Assembly: GCA_945787295.1 (NCBI GenBank)
Contig: CALZHQ010000002.1
Span: forward strand, 40,758-104,757
Length of the DNA: 64,000 nucleotides
From: an uncultured Desulfuromonadales bacterium
GTDB taxonomy: Bacteria > Desulfobacterota > Desulfuromonadia > Desulfuromonadales > Geopsychrobacteraceae
Direction of reading: 5' to 3'
The notes beneath the pieces were generated by a model. It searched no databases, was not told the origin of the DNA, and was given only the letters and a program-made list of their open reading frames with translations. Of this stretch, positions 63,860-64,000 are shown one piece after another. Each line of letters starts with the position of its first letter. The stretch's first letter is position 1. The position numbers and the translations under genes are program-made.

Positions 63860-64000
63860 ATGACTTTAACAAATTACGAACTGCTTATATTCGATGGCGC
63901 TTGTGGAACCAACCTGCAGCAGATGGCTATTCCCGATGAGGTTTGGGACGGGTGCGAAGGCTGTAATGAGGTTCTTAACCTGAATGCTCCAGAATACATT
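63860..64000 (+). CDS. metH: Methionine synthase-like protein, N-terminal part (runs off window)
   Basis: The 47 visible codons begin MTLTNYELLIFDGACGTNLQ and continue with GCNEVLNLNAPEYI, which match the homocysteine S-methyltransferase domain at the N-terminus of MetH. The frame is open to the last base. Cobalamin- and folate-binding domains are not visible, so a shorter homocysteine methyltransferase is possible. Confidence 0.75.
   Translation, partial: MTLTNYELLIFDGACGTNLQQMAIPDEVWDGCEGCNEVLNLNAPEYI

Overview
The window reads as chromosomal DNA of a Gram-negative, respiring deltaproteobacterium, most like the Desulfuromonadales (Desulfuromonas, Geopsychrobacter, Pelobacter relatives). 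Supporting signs are a lipoprotein cytochrome with five CxxCH motifs, a PxxKW cysteine-rich protein, sigma-54 regulation, many two-component systems and an outer membrane (TolC, Mla/Pqi-type transport, LpxH-like hydrolase). The placement is inference from gene content. I saw no rRNA or tRNA gene, CRISPR array, phage or complete insertion sequence.

Layout. 1-9.2 kb: a complete cbb3 oxidase locus on the minus strand, ccoNOQP then ccoGHIS and a TauE/DsbD-like membrane gene. The 46-residue CcoQ at 6754-6894 is easily missed. A 165-bp MITE-like inverted-repeat element separates ccoP from ccoG. One haem domain appears to sit on CcoO instead of CcoP. 9.4-20 kb: an orphan kinase, a polyprenyl synthase, a Cache-sensor kinase/NtrC pair beside a DASS carboxylate transporter with a textbook sigma-54 promoter, and an MltB-like transglycosylase. 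20-28 kb: purB, rluA, the five-haem cytochrome, hypF, mgtC and an FKBP isomerase. 28-30 kb: an AT-richer patch with a degenerate NifU-like protein, a DUF2325 gene behind a Fur box, a possible structured RNA and a start-less gene remnant.

30-38.9 kb is the most interesting stretch. It holds BaeSR, a divergent RstA-like regulator with a degenerate receiver, an EF-hand protein, and a TolC-MacA-MacB export cluster that is visibly damaged. A decayed ferric-reductase-like membrane gene follows. Four copies of one operator, made of tandem 11-bp units, lie before baeS, the RstA-like gene, tolC and the decayed gene. A different RstA-box-like repeat lies before the EF-hand gene. I infer one envelope-stress or metal/calcium regulon that is partly decaying.

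38.9-64 kb is mainly housekeeping and envelope: pfkA, lon, a paired M16 protease operon, YihY, an LpxH-like enzyme, glyoxalase, TPR protein, LrgAB with a Kef-type antiporter, a phosphohexomutase, and an Mla/Pqi-type lipid transporter. An HDOD-GGDEF cyclase follows, beside an unrecognised alpha-helical repeat protein and a stand-alone MshEN-GAF-like protein whose linker is encoded by a 7 x 12-bp minisatellite. The window ends with a CNT nucleoside transporter and the first 47 codons of a methionine synthase-like gene.
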